Source: Brachionus rotundiformis (Eukaryota; Rotifera; Eurotatoria; Ploima; Brachionidae). Taken from it: a DNA stretch of 32,396 nucleotides. Both the position numbers and the translations under genes were made by a program. Of the stretch, positions 11,914-21,191 are shown one piece after another. Position 1 is the stretch's first letter. Each line of letters starts with the position of its first letter. A model generated the notes under the pieces. The model saw only the letters and a program-made list of their open reading frames with translations, was not told the DNA's origin and did not search any database. Where the stretch lies: assembly GCA_016802295.1 (NCBI GenBank), contig JAESIW010000118.1:1390178-1422573 (forward strand), given 5' to 3'.

Positions 11914-12269
11914 TTCTAGAAATAAAATCTAAAATTAATCTTTAAATAGGTTCATATAAAGGGAGTGTATTTATTTTTAGATATTTGAATTTCTTTTGAA
12001 ATATTTTTATGCCACGTTGGTTTAATAAGCTAAAAAACTGTTTAGCGCTCAATCTAAAAATTTAAGTTTAGAAAAATATTTTAATATTTTTATACTAAAA
12101 AAATGATAGTTTTTATGAAATTAACTGAAATGTTGAACTGAAAATTTGCATTAAATTTGAATTTAAAATGTTATCTCTTAACAAATTAGTAAAGTTTTTA
12201 TCAAATATCAAATGGTTTTATTAAATAAATATAAATTTTATAAAAAATTAAATGATAAGTTTCATTAAT
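11914..12269. other. Intergenic, ZNFX1 upstream and FBXL12 downstream
   Basis: AT-rich sequence that must hold the ZNFX1 promoter and the F-box gene 3' end. On the minus strand a ctttatatg element near 11,955 is a weak TATA-like candidate. I see no further gene. Confidence 0.5.
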
Positions 12270-13231
12270 CTAAAAAATGAAGTTAATATCTAGTTGCTCA
12301 AAATTATTTTTAAAAATATCTATATTGATCTTTGGACATTTTTTAACATTCAAAAATCTAAAATTTTGATTAATCTTCAAATATTTTGAAATAAATAATT
12401 CTAATGCTAACGATGTAATATTTGGTATATCCTCTAAGTCCAATGATTTTAAATTTTTAAAATTATCTATCAAAGTTGGAATTAAATCGTCATTTAAACG
12501 ATAGCACCGTGATAGCTTCAAATCATGTATATTGAGACTATTGAATGATAAGTCTCTTAAATGAGTGGTACATATTCGACTCGAACCACTCAAATCCACA
12601 CTAGTCAAATTAGTGAGGTTACTTTTTTTGAACCAGCCTACTGGTATCTCGCACCTTATCAATTTTAGATGAGAGATACAATTTGGCAGATCATCAGCTT
12701 CAATTGAGCTCAAATCTGCATAATTAACTTCAAAAGTTGTCAAAAAGTTGCATGTGGAGCGCAGCTTCTCCATGAAAGAGCGACTTAGTGTGCTTTGATT
12801 TTTCTGATCAACTAAATTACCAATGTTTCAAATAAAATTTTTAAATTATTTTGAAAAGAAACAAAACCCTTATCTAAATTTCCGTGTATTCTAATCGATT
12901 TTGCTCTTTGGAACTGTCTGTGACGCAAAAGTTTCCAAAGTTTATTTAAATTAATGAATGAATCGACATCAATGTGGTACCATAGAGTTTCATCATAGAC
13001 TGCTTTATACCAAGATCGACAAACACTTATTAAAAAAGTCAGTAACTTATTAATTTAACAGAAAAGTAAGTACCAAGCAATTTGGCAACGAGATTTTAAG
13101 TTTAAATAGTTGAAAATTTTGGTTAATATTTCATGTGGTAAATCAGCATAGCTTGGCTTAGATGGATCATAATCATTTTTAAGATATTTTGATTGATATT
13201 CAATCTGATCAGCTTTTCTTTTTCGACCCAT
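12270..13231 (-). CDS. FBXL12: FBXL12-like F-box and leucine-rich-repeat protein
   Basis: Likely substrate receptor of an SCF ubiquitin ligase. Three exons were rebuilt here: 13231-13074, 13025-12863 and 12803-12270, with introns of 48 and 59 bp, giving 284 residues. The N-terminus has a basic segment, then an F-box (about residues 25-65) reading YADLPHEILTKIFNYLNLKS and, across the first intron, CRSWYKAVYDETLW. Leucine-rich repeats follow; ADLSSIEADDLPNCISHLKL and CEIPVGWF match the equivalent part of vertebrate FBXL12. The second intron is inferred: its donor gtttct is weak, but skipping from 12862 to 12804 removes a stop and restores the spacing of the family. The first splice is strong. 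Human FBXL12 is somewhat longer (about 326), so the C-terminus is shortened or diverged. Confidence 0.85.
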
Positions 13232-13397
13232 TTCAAAAAATTAAATAATATTTTTAATTTGGAATAAAAATTTATAATTATGGAATTTAATTTATTAAAT
13301 TTTATTTTATTCATAATAAAGTTTGGTTATTTGACAAATTTTAATTTTTTAATTCTAGAAAACAATCAAATTAACAAAAAGATAATTTTTTAATTAT

Positions 13398-14150
13398 TTA
13401 CAAACTTTCGATTAGTTTGAAAAAAACAGACAATTTTTTCAAACTTTGCTCATATTTGTGGCAATTTTTTTTCCATTTTAGAAATATCTCAGTGCTAATT
13501 ACGCCAAGATTGAACAGTAAGGTAAAAACATGAATCAAAAAATTGTTTGGCCTATGAATTTTATCTGACAGGCATCTGATAGCTGAAAGAACTTCGAGTT
13601 TGTATTTTTCTTTTGAATTTATAAATTTTTTAAGCAAAAATATTCTCTTAATAAAAAAGCTTGTGTCAAATGAATTGTTATTTAGACATTTTTTGCAAAG
13701 AACTAGTGCCAAAGTACCACAAAAATCTCTTGAGTCCAACTCAGATGTGCTAAATTCGGACAAAATTCGATCAAGTATCAGTTCGTTAGAATCACTGGGA
13801 TCCATCATTAAAGCTTTTAATTTTATGTGAAAAAATTTCACTGGGTCCAAATTGGTTCGTTCGATAGAGATCACATATAGCTCTTTGTAAAGAACATGGT
13901 CTGATTTGTTCTCTTCAATCAATTTTTTTGGCCCATTAGTTTGGTCCAATTTTTTAATTTCTATTTTGTTTTCACTTTGATCTTTACTTTTTTTTTCCAA
14001 TTCCTTTATTTCTTCACATTGGCTTTTTGTGTATAAGTTTATCATGGAATTTTTGTCTGGTATAAATGATTCTTCTATCTCAAGGTTAATGCTAGGCTCT
14101 TGAGCCCGGCTACGAAGACTTAAGAGAAAATTTTTATCATAACGATTCAT
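13398..14150 (-). CDS. Mini-eIF4G-like protein: eIF4E-binding motif plus W2 domain
   Basis: Intronless frame of 250 residues from ATG 14150. Residues 4-10, YDKNFLL, match the canonical eIF4E-binding motif Y-x4-L-hydrophobic in an eIF4G-like context (RYDKNFLL versus RYDREFLL in animals). Residues 11-94 are a charged, Lys/Glu-rich linker. Residues about 95-250 resemble the C-terminal HEAT/W2 domain of eIF4G: a LEVLSAIRCL helix, then RPNNFL, then LFNLGVISTEIFLKWKK, and a final LKKLSVFFKLI helix in the family's order and spacing. The MIF4G domain (eIF4A and eIF3 docking) and MA3 domain are absent. In vertebrate eIF4G the W2 region docks Mnk kinases, so a link between eIF4E and a kinase is a reasonable inference. 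A truncated eIF4G duplicate is the alternative. It lies 166 bp upstream of the F-box gene on the same strand. Confidence 0.7.
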   Translation of the reverse strand: MNRYDKNFLLSLRSRAQEPSINLEIEESFIPDKNSMINLYTKSQCEEIKELEKKSKDQSENKIEIKKLDQTNGPKKLIEENKSDHVLYKELYVISIERTNLDPVKFFHIKLKALMMDPSDSNELILDRILSEFSTSELDSRDFCGTLALVLCKKCLNNNSFDTSFFIKRIFLLKKFINSKEKYKLEVLSAIRCLSDKIHRPNNFLIHVFTLLFNLGVISTEIFLKWKKNCHKYEQSLKKLSVFFKLIESL

Positions 14151-14925
14151 TTTTACAACAAATAAAATTCTATTTTTTTATATTTTATACTTTTTAAAGT
14201 CATGTGATTAAAAGGAAAGTCAAAAATAATTTAAAAAGTAATAAAATATATTTTTAGTACAAAATTTACTGAACAAAAATTCATAATTTTAATAAAATTC
14301 ATTTAAAATTTTCGAAAATTATTTTATTTATCTTAAATTTTCCTTAAATTCATCATCCATGAAACATTCTACTAAAAATTAACCTGAAAAATAAGTATAA
14401 ATTTAAAAAATTTTTTATATTAAAATAATTTCTTCTTTTAAAATTTATACAACATAATTTAAGATAACTAGATAGTAAAATAAATATGTTATTAAATAAA
14501 ATGAAATAAGGTATAAAAAAAACAATTTGAATCTATCTCATTAGCTTAACCTTATCCGAGGGTTAAAATATTTATTCAATTAAAGTTCACAAGAAATTTT
14601 AAAAAAATTATCGAAATTGAATTTATTTTTAAATAATTTAATAATCTTTAATTCAATAAATATGATTGAATCCAATCAAAAAATATATCATTTATTGGTG
14701 TTTTGACTATATTCTTCTATTTGGAAAACAAAACTTTTTATTGACCAAAAACGAATTAATAAAATATTTTTATTACACAATACTTTTATATTTTTTAATT
14801 ATTTCTTGTAAAATTTCTTTAAATAAAAATCAAATTCAAATTCAGAAATTATAACTAAATTATAAAACATTTAAAAATAAATGACTAATAATTTTAATTA
14901 AACTCTCTTCATTTATTTATTTATT
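14151..14925. other. AT-rich intergenic region
   Basis: No coding-like patch found on either strand. It must contain the promoter of the mini-eIF4G gene and the 3' end of the ATPase gene. A short hairpin-capable stretch (TTAACC...GGTTAA near 14,547-14,567) is the only structure noted. Confidence 0.5.
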
Positions 14926-17922
14926 TTACCAGCCAACACTTTTTGGTAGAATATTTTTTCGTAAAAGATACTTTCTCAATTCGTCGGCCATTATGATCAC
15001 AATTGAATAGCCGATCGCATATCCATAATATTCAAAATCAATTGGTGTAGCATTGATCAGTGAGCTTAGAGATTTAACATTTACCAAAAATAAAAGTATA
15101 CCAATGTTCATAAATGATGAAAAAAAAAGAGTCAAATTTCTATTTTGTCTTTTTGTTGGAAAGGTATTAAAGAGTGACAGATACCGGGTCCGCGTAGCCA
15201 GAATATTGCCTATTGACTGCATTATGAGCATTGCCACAAATGCAGCTGTCTGTGCTCCACGCAAGCATTGTTGGAAATCATATTCACTAATTCCATCTAT
15301 TTGGGTCCATTTATCAAACAAAAATACCAGATCTCTGAATTTCAAACCACTACAGGAATTGAAATAGACAAAAAAATTCATGCTTGAAAAAAAAGACATT
15401 ATAGGTCCTAGAAAAACAAACGCTTGGAGCATCAAGCGCTTGTCAACCAAATAATCAGTTTTTTTGCGTGGCTCTTTTTTGAGCATATCTTCCTCAGGTT
15501 TTTCGAATATTAGCGCTATTGATGGCAAAATATCTGTTAATATGCATATAATAATCATTTGGTAGGATGAAAATATCATTGGTAAGCCAATCAAAGTGTT
15601 TAATAGAGTCGAAAGTATTTGGCAAAAAACGCATGATGGCAACAAATAGAGCAGTATTTTTCTTATATTATTATATAAAAGTCTTCCATTTTCAATTGAT
15701 GTAACTATATATGAAAAGCTATTATCTAGTAAAATAATATCAGCCGCTTGAAGGGCTGCTTCGGAGCCAGAGCCAACAGCAATTCCAATGTCAGCATTTT
15801 TTAAAGCAGGTGCATCATTTATGCCATCACCGGTCATACCAACAATAAATCCATTCAATTGAAATTCTTTTATGCACCTTAATTTATGGTCTGGTGATGA
15901 CCGGGCTAAAATTATTTCCTCATACTTGTTGCATATCAGATGCCACTCCTCTTTGGTCAATAAGTCAATATCTCTTCCACTAAGAACAATTGAGCCAGAA
16001 AATTTCTTGTTTTGGTTTAGGTTATTTTTTTTATTAAAACGAAGCTTCATCAAGGTGTCATATGGCATATTGGACAAGATTCCAATTTGACTGGCTATTG
16101 ATGCAGCTGTAAGAGAATAATCTCCAGTACACATCATTATTCTGATGCCAGCATTGCGAAGTTTGTGAATTATATCGCTCAAATTCTCTCTTGGAGGATC
16201 TATTAGACCAATGAGACCAACAATGCACAGATCATTGTTTTTTTTGACAAAATTCTCCAGACCTATATCTTCAATTTGATCTTGTTCGCGATAATTGATT
16301 ATTTTTTTGCACAAAAGTATCACTCTTCTGCCCATGCTGGTCCATTCAGTGAGTACATGCTTCAGACGAGTCCATATATTTGTATCTATTGACAATATGC
16401 TATTTGATTCTATGATCCATTTGCATTTTGGAAACAAAATATCCGGTGCTCCTTTGACTATTAGTATGCTTAGTTCTCTGTCATTGATGGATTTGTTGGC
16501 AAATATTTTGCCATGTGTTGTTACATCAATTGGTTTGAATAGTTTAGCGTGATATTTGATCTTGGATGAAAAGTTTACTTCGTCCAATAATTTGTAGCAC
16601 TTTTCCAATTTGGGTATTTTAAGATTCTTGTTTGAAAAATTAAACAGAGCTTGATCAATTGTGCTGTCCGATTTGGATGCAAAATTAAAACCAAGATAAC
16701 ATATGGCCAATAGTTCCATTATAGATTTGTCAACGCCCAGGTATACTACTGGATTAAAATAGCAAGAACCAATGTCAATTTCTTTGATTCCTAGCAAAAC
16801 AGATACCACATTTACCTTGTTTTGGGTCAGAGTTCCGGTCTTGTCTGAGACTATGACATTTATCGAGCTTAAAGCTTCGATAGCGTTTATATTTTTCACT
16901 AGGATATTAAATCTTTTTAATTTTTTTGAATCTATTATAAGAGCCAGACTTATGGTTACTGGTAGACCAAATGGTACACCACTGATAATAATCTCAAAAA
17001 TATCCATTATAAAACTACGTATGGACGAATTGTAATAAATTCTAAGCCAAAAAATCCATACCAGAATATAGATAATAACTGCCACTGAATAGAATATAAT
17101 AAGCATGATGGAAAATCTGTTCATTTCACGCTGAAGTAGAGTTTTCTTCTGAGTTAGTTTCAAATCTGTTAAATAGGATATTCGACTAATGAGAGTCTCG
17201 CCTCCTACACCGACCACTACACCTTTGGCAGTGCCATAAGTTATTATACAACTCATAAAAGCCATGTTATTAGCCTCAAAGTATTCTACTTTTTTGTCAA
17301 TATTTTTGCATTTTTCAGCACTGGCATCTATTTGTTCGCTCTCACCAGTGAGCAAACTTTTGTCCATGCGCAAAGATGACACTTCTATTAGACGTATATC
17401 TGCTGGAACTTTGGTATTACTATTTAAAATAACAATATCTCCCATGACTAATTGAATTGATGGAATTTTTGCTACTTTTCCATCACGGATTACGGTAGCA
17501 ATATTTTCTGATAAATTTTGAATGCTTTTCATGGTGTTGTATGATGACCAATCTTGAAAGCTGATAAAAAATGATTGAAAAAATATAATTAATATAATTA
17601 GTATGGCAATGAGCAAATATGCTGGATTGGATGGTTCAGTCAAAGGTTTGAATACCAGAATACTTAGTATTGTAGAAATCCATAATAATGCTGCAAAACC
17701 ACCAAACAAACTGCGAAATATAGCTAGGTAAAGTGTAGCGTATGAGATTGGTATTTTGTTTAGACCATTTTTCTGGATTAGTTGATGTGCAGTTTCTGAA
17801 CTTAGGCCATTTTTAAAATCGGTTTTTAATAAGCGTTCTATATCGCTTAATTTAAGATTATGAAAGTTTTTTTTCTGATTAAATAAGTCAAATGGAGTGA
17901 TTTTTTTCTTTTTAAAAATCAT
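14926..17922 (-). CDS. Divergent P2-type cation ATPase alpha subunit
   Basis: Intronless 998-residue P-type ATPase, about the length of Na,K-ATPase alpha. Visible in order: N-terminal cytoplasmic segment, M1-M2, actuator loop with LTGES (about 193), M3-M4, phosphorylation site SDKTGTLT (Asp near 360), nucleotide domain, IDPPR, hinge MTGDGINDAP (about 700) and M5-M10, ending in an ADELRKYLLRKN stretch like the Na,K/H,K-ATPase tail. The catalytic cycle therefore looks intact. The ion path does not: M4 reads GVPFGLP where Na,K-ATPase and SERCA have PEGL; M5 has PSCVF where Na,K-ATPase has PEITP; M6 keeps only the later Asp (ILTDILP). The closest group is IIC by loop sequences, but M4 resembles the proton-pump pattern VPxGLP. 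Substrate unknown. ATG 17922 is preferred because the frame begins there. Confidence 0.93.
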   Translation of the reverse strand: MIFKKKKITPFDLFNQKKNFHNLKLSDIERLLKTDFKNGLSSETAHQLIQKNGLNKIPISYATLYLAIFRSLFGGFAALLWISTILSILVFKPLTEPSNPAYLLIAILIILIIFFQSFFISFQDWSSYNTMKSIQNLSENIATVIRDGKVAKIPSIQLVMGDIVILNSNTKVPADIRLIEVSSLRMDKSLLTGESEQIDASAEKCKNIDKKVEYFEANNMAFMSCIITYGTAKGVVVGVGGETLISRISYLTDLKLTQKKTLLQREMNRFSIMLIIFYSVAVIIYILVWIFWLRIYYNSSIRSFIMDIFEIIISGVPFGLPVTISLALIIDSKKLKRFNILVKNINAIEALSSINVIVSDKTGTLTQNKVNVVSVLLGIKEIDIGSCYFNPVVYLGVDKSIMELLAICYLGFNFASKSDSTIDQALFNFSNKNLKIPKLEKCYKLLDEVNFSSKIKYHAKLFKPIDVTTHGKIFANKSINDRELSILIVKGAPDILFPKCKWIIESNSILSIDTNIWTRLKHVLTEWTSMGRRVILLCKKIINYREQDQIEDIGLENFVKKNNDLCIVGLIGLIDPPRENLSDIIHKLRNAGIRIMMCTGDYSLTAASIASQIGILSNMPYDTLMKLRFNKKNNLNQNKKFSGSIVLSGRDIDLLTKEEWHLICNKYEEIILARSSPDHKLRCIKEFQLNGFIVGMTGDGINDAPALKNADIGIAVGSGSEAALQAADIILLDNSFSYIVTSIENGRLLYNNIRKILLYLLPSCVFCQILSTLLNTLIGLPMIFSSYQMIIICILTDILPSIALIFEKPEEDMLKKEPRKKTDYLVDKRLMLQAFVFLGPIMSFFSSMNFFVYFNSCSGLKFRDLVFLFDKWTQIDGISEYDFQQCLRGAQTAAFVAMLIMQSIGNILATRTRYLSLFNTFPTKRQNRNLTLFFSSFMNIGILLFLVNVKSLSSLINATPIDFEYYGYAIGYSIVIIMADELRKYLLRKNILPKSVGW

Positions 17923-18235
17923 TTTTTATTTTTTGATAAAATGTTGCTGTTTTTAGCTACCTATATAGGCATTTATTTTCAATATTATCTTATCAGCTTT
18001 AAAATAGTAAAATTTCCGCTTTTTATTGACTCATTAAATATTATCGTTAATTAAAGATAAAGATTTAATTAAATTGCTTTATTAATTCAATATTTTGTAT
18101 TTGTTCATCATTTGATATAAAAACTCAAAATCGAAATAAAAATTTCCTTTCAAAATTAATTCAAAATGAATTTAAGGCTTAATTAAATCATTTAATTCAT
18201 TATTTAAATCTAAAATTCTTAAATAATATTAATCT
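17923..18235. other. Intergenic, ATPase upstream region
   Basis: AT-rich gap between the ATPase start and the stop of the first YHYH gene, both minus strand. Apart from the CCTATATAGG element I see nothing in it. Confidence 0.5.
17960..17969. promoter_or_regulatory. CCTATATAGG palindrome upstream of the ATPase
   Basis: A perfect 10-bp palindrome 38 bp upstream of the ATPase ATG. It matches the CArG consensus CC(A/T)6GG bound by SRF/MADS proteins, and could equally be the TATA element. About one such site is expected by chance in a window this size and composition, so only its position supports it. Confidence 0.3.
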
Positions 18236-19270
18236 TCATAAAAACATTAAAACTCCTAACAATAAAATCCAGTTGAAACTTAATTGCGTTGCTTTTGAAG
18301 TTGAAATCGAATCTGATAAATATTCGTAGTAAACAGTTGCATCTGTAGCTGATAGTTTACCAGAATTAGGCCCAGTGTTACCAGGTAAAATGTTTCCTTT
18401 AAAATAGGGACCAAGAACAAAAGGATAAACAGGTGTTAATGAAGCATCAGTTGCAATAAAGTAAGCATAAGTACCATTTGGATATTCAGGTGTTTTGCAA
18501 TATCGTCCATTATATTCATCTAAATCTCCATATCCAGATTGGTATTCATAATCTTCAATAAAACTTGAGAGACTATAATCATCAATTGAGGGTCCATAGT
18601 AGGCAGCATCCAGAACTGTGCCGTCTGCCAGTGTGGTTCTGTCTGTAATATTTCTTAGTTTGTAGCTGGTTTCCATTCTTTTGATTGACGAGCTTGAATC
18701 AAGAGCAGTTGAATAGCCATAAGGACCGTAAATTGGAAAACCGTCAAAAGCAAAGCCAATCAAAGGAGAGTGGCTAGATGAGCTAGTGTTGTACAAACAG
18801 CCAGAACTGATATGTTGGTGATACTCACTGCTTCCATCTGGATGCCCTTTACACGAGTCAAACGAGACTCCTTCAAAAATGTAGGCATTTCTTTTCCAAA
18901 CTCCCAAATTGTTGTATGTCATTCCATCATCTGCATTGTACACACTGACTCCATTTATCCACAAACCAATGTGTCCCAAGGGTACTTCCACTGCCGTACC
19001 AGTATTGTATGATGGATTTAGTGGAAAAACAAATGTATATCCAAGACCAGTAGCATCATTTGGATTGCTAGCCCATGGACCGATCGAAAAACTTGGTATG
19101 CTATTTGTACTAACCCAAACACTGTTTGACGAATATTCAATTTTGTAAACATTTGTCTTAAAATCACCGTAACCTAAACCAGTTGATCTAGTCCATTCAG
19201 TAATAATAGGATTGGTTTGACTTAAACATTTTGCCAAGAAAATACTTAAAATTAAAATTTCAAGTTTCAT
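18236..19270 (-). CDS. Secreted YHYH-domain protein, copy A
   Basis: Intronless frame of 344 residues from ATG 19270. Residues 1-18 form a signal peptide (hydrophobic core ending before SQTNP). The mature part has the hallmarks of the YHYH family: GLWINGVSVYNADDG, SFDSCKGHPDGSSEYHQH and GFAFDGFPIYGPYGY. The signature is YHQH here, so the third position is changed. The C-terminus ends in a hydrophobic stretch (WILLLGVLMFL) after a Ser/Thr spacer, compatible with a GPI signal or membrane anchor. The biochemical function of the family is unknown; it is common in marine bacteria and patchy in animals, which suggests ancient transfer (inference). Copy B at 29,608 is nearly identical over the mature domain. 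Confidence 0.9.
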   Translation of the reverse strand: MKLEILILSIFLAKCLSQTNPIITEWTRSTGLGYGDFKTNVYKIEYSSNSVWVSTNSIPSFSIGPWASNPNDATGLGYTFVFPLNPSYNTGTAVEVPLGHIGLWINGVSVYNADDGMTYNNLGVWKRNAYIFEGVSFDSCKGHPDGSSEYHQHISSGCLYNTSSSSHSPLIGFAFDGFPIYGPYGYSTALDSSSSIKRMETSYKLRNITDRTTLADGTVLDAAYYGPSIDDYSLSSFIEDYEYQSGYGDLDEYNGRYCKTPEYPNGTYAYFIATDASLTPVYPFVLGPYFKGNILPGNTGPNSGKLSATDATVYYEYLSDSISTSKATQLSFNWILLLGVLMFL

Positions 19271-20445
19271 TTTTTTTTACTTTTTTAAATTTTCAGGCCT
19301 ATTTATAGAATTTTTAAATCAATGCATGATTTTTAAAACCTATGTTTTAATAACTTCATAATTAAAAAAATAATTTAGTTTATAAAGTAATGTTTATTTT
19401 CGTCGGAAAAAAATTTAAATTTATTTTCTGGTTTGAGCGATTACTTTAAGCGAAAAAGATTTACATCATTAATTGACTGAACGTTTTTCTATTTTAATTT
19501 ATTTTTTAAAAAAGTAAAATGGTTTTGAGGGTTTTTTTTTTCTAATTTGAGACATTAAGCTATAGAATATGTAAATGTTAGTTAACTAAAAAAAAAGAAT
19601 TTGATTTAAAAAATCACAGCTTTAGTTTAATTTTTTCACTATATTGTCTTAAAATAAAAACATTAAACTAAAATCTTCAATTTTAAAATTTGATCTTTAA
19701 TAAATTGATTTAATCTTGATATTTAGAGTTTTTGATTTATATATTCAATCAGCTTTTATTTCATCATAACTTTAAATCATATTTCAAGGAATTAATAAGA
19801 TAATTAGATTTATTGTTTAATTATTTATCTATTGAAAAAATTAAATATATGAAATAAGATTTGCTTATTCAATTATTTTTTTAACTTAGATTTAGTTTAT
19901 TATTGATTTATTAATAAAAAAAATATTTTAAATAAAAAAAAATATTCAAGTTACCTGAAAATAAATAAGTAAGCGTTTTTAAACATTGAACAAAGTAAAT
20001 CTTTAATAAAAAAATAAATAAAAAAATAAAATTCAAAATAAAAAATTAGAACCTGAAAAAAAGGATCCAGATTGTCTTTATGGGTCTATTAAAACTCGAG
20101 ATCAATGATCTTCAATTTTCAAGATCAGATTATTCATTTTAATTACCTGATATTGGTTTTCAAGATCAAAAAATAAGTGTTAAAAAAATTGTAAATTAAA
20201 CAAATGATTTAATCCTATTCTGCTATCTAATGTTTTTTCATCTAATATAAAAAAATTTCCAAACTAATCAATCGAATTTAATATTTTTTAATGATTTATC
20301 TCAATTTAGTCAAGCTTTTTGAAAAATGTTTAAATTAATCCTTTTTTAAAGTCTGAACTTATAAATTAATAAAAATAGAAATTACAATTTTTTTAGGTAT
20401 ATTTATTGAAAAAAAATAATATTTTGAAAAAGATAGCTAAACGAT
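19271..20445. other. Long AT-rich intergenic region
   Basis: Nearly 1.2 kb with poly-A/T runs and no coding-like patch I can defend. The stretch 20,090-20,170 contains several GATC-rich short repeats (TCAAGATCA and GATCAATGATC), which are weak. It holds the upstream region of YHYH copy A and the 3' flank of SPCS1. Confidence 0.5.
19300..19307 (-). promoter_or_regulatory. TATA box of YHYH copy A
   Basis: Reads TATAAATA on the minus strand, followed by GG, about 30 bp upstream of the ATG. The paralogous gene has the same octamer in a similar place, which supports it. Confidence 0.5.
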
Positions 20446-20865
20446 TTATTTTTTGGTTTTTGTCTTTTCTTCTGGTTTTAATTCTATTTTTGGTTCTTGC
20501 CATTTAAGCGGATGCTTTTTCCAAACAGGCCATGGTGGTAGAACAGCCTAAGAATAATAAAATAGAAAAAAAAATTTAATAAATATTTCCTACCAGAGCA
20601 CTTGTGATCACTCCTGTTCCCAAAATTATTAAGGTATAGGAAAATTTTTGTTCCACAAAACCGTACACAAATCCAATAATCTAATAAGTTATTAAATTGA
20701 CTTTAAATTATAAATTAAAAAGAATACGGCAGAAAGAACAACGATCACTTGGAAAAAAAACTCTGCTCTTTTTTGACCAACAAAATCCTAATTAAAATGA
20801 TAAGTATTATTAAAATGGTAAAATTTAATATTTACTATTGATGTGGGTAATTTGTTTAAGACCAT
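20446..20865 (-). CDS. SPCS1: Signal peptidase complex subunit 1
   Basis: Four small exons rebuilt from frame and splice sites: 20865-20836, 20787-20728, 20680-20594 and 20547-20446, with GT-AG introns of 48, 47 and 46 bp, all phase 0. The product is 92 residues (human 102). It matches SPCS1 in order: DFVGQKRAE, first membrane span with SAIIGFVYGFVEQKF, second span with TLIILGTG, then LPPWPVWKKHPLKW and a Lys-rich tail. SPCS1 is a non-catalytic two-span ER membrane subunit of the signal peptidase complex. Its short exons make it invisible to a simple open-frame scan. It is divergent from the first SDR gene, sharing a 326-bp upstream region. Confidence 0.95.
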
Positions 20866-21191
20866 TTTTAAATTAAAATTAAACAATATAATTAGACTTA
20901 GATTTTTTTTGATAAAACGTCAACATTTTTAAAATATAATATATTAAATATAAATTCAATTTTAGTGCATAAAAATCTAAACTTTTGGTGAGATAAATTT
21001 AAGTTTAGAATTAAAATAACAATTTATTTTTAATCAAAATCAAAGCTCGATAGATAAGTACTAAGAATTAAATGTTTTTTCAGTATTTTTACTTTATTTA
21101 AAACAGATAAAAAATTAAAATTTTACCATTAAAAAACTATATTCTCTTAAAAAACTTTACTTATCAAAAATTATTTTTTTAAAAAAAAATA
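20866..21191. other. Shared upstream region of SPCS1 and SDR-A
   Basis: AT-rich 326 bp between two divergent start codons; presumably holds both promoters. No clear TATA element or repeat was seen. Confidence 0.4.

Noticed and set aside
12774..13314. Separate 63-residue minus-strand frame at 13,123-13,314
   Set aside because: The F-box exons lie here in another frame and match the family across both introns.
14666..14854. 62-residue plus-strand frame rich in Ile, Phe, Tyr and Leu
   Set aside because: Composition is what random AT-rich DNA encodes; no motif, splice site or family resemblance.
17960..17969. Strong claim of an SRF (CArG) site at the ATPase promoter
   Set aside because: About one match is expected by chance in the window, and it may simply be the TATA element; kept only as a low-confidence site.
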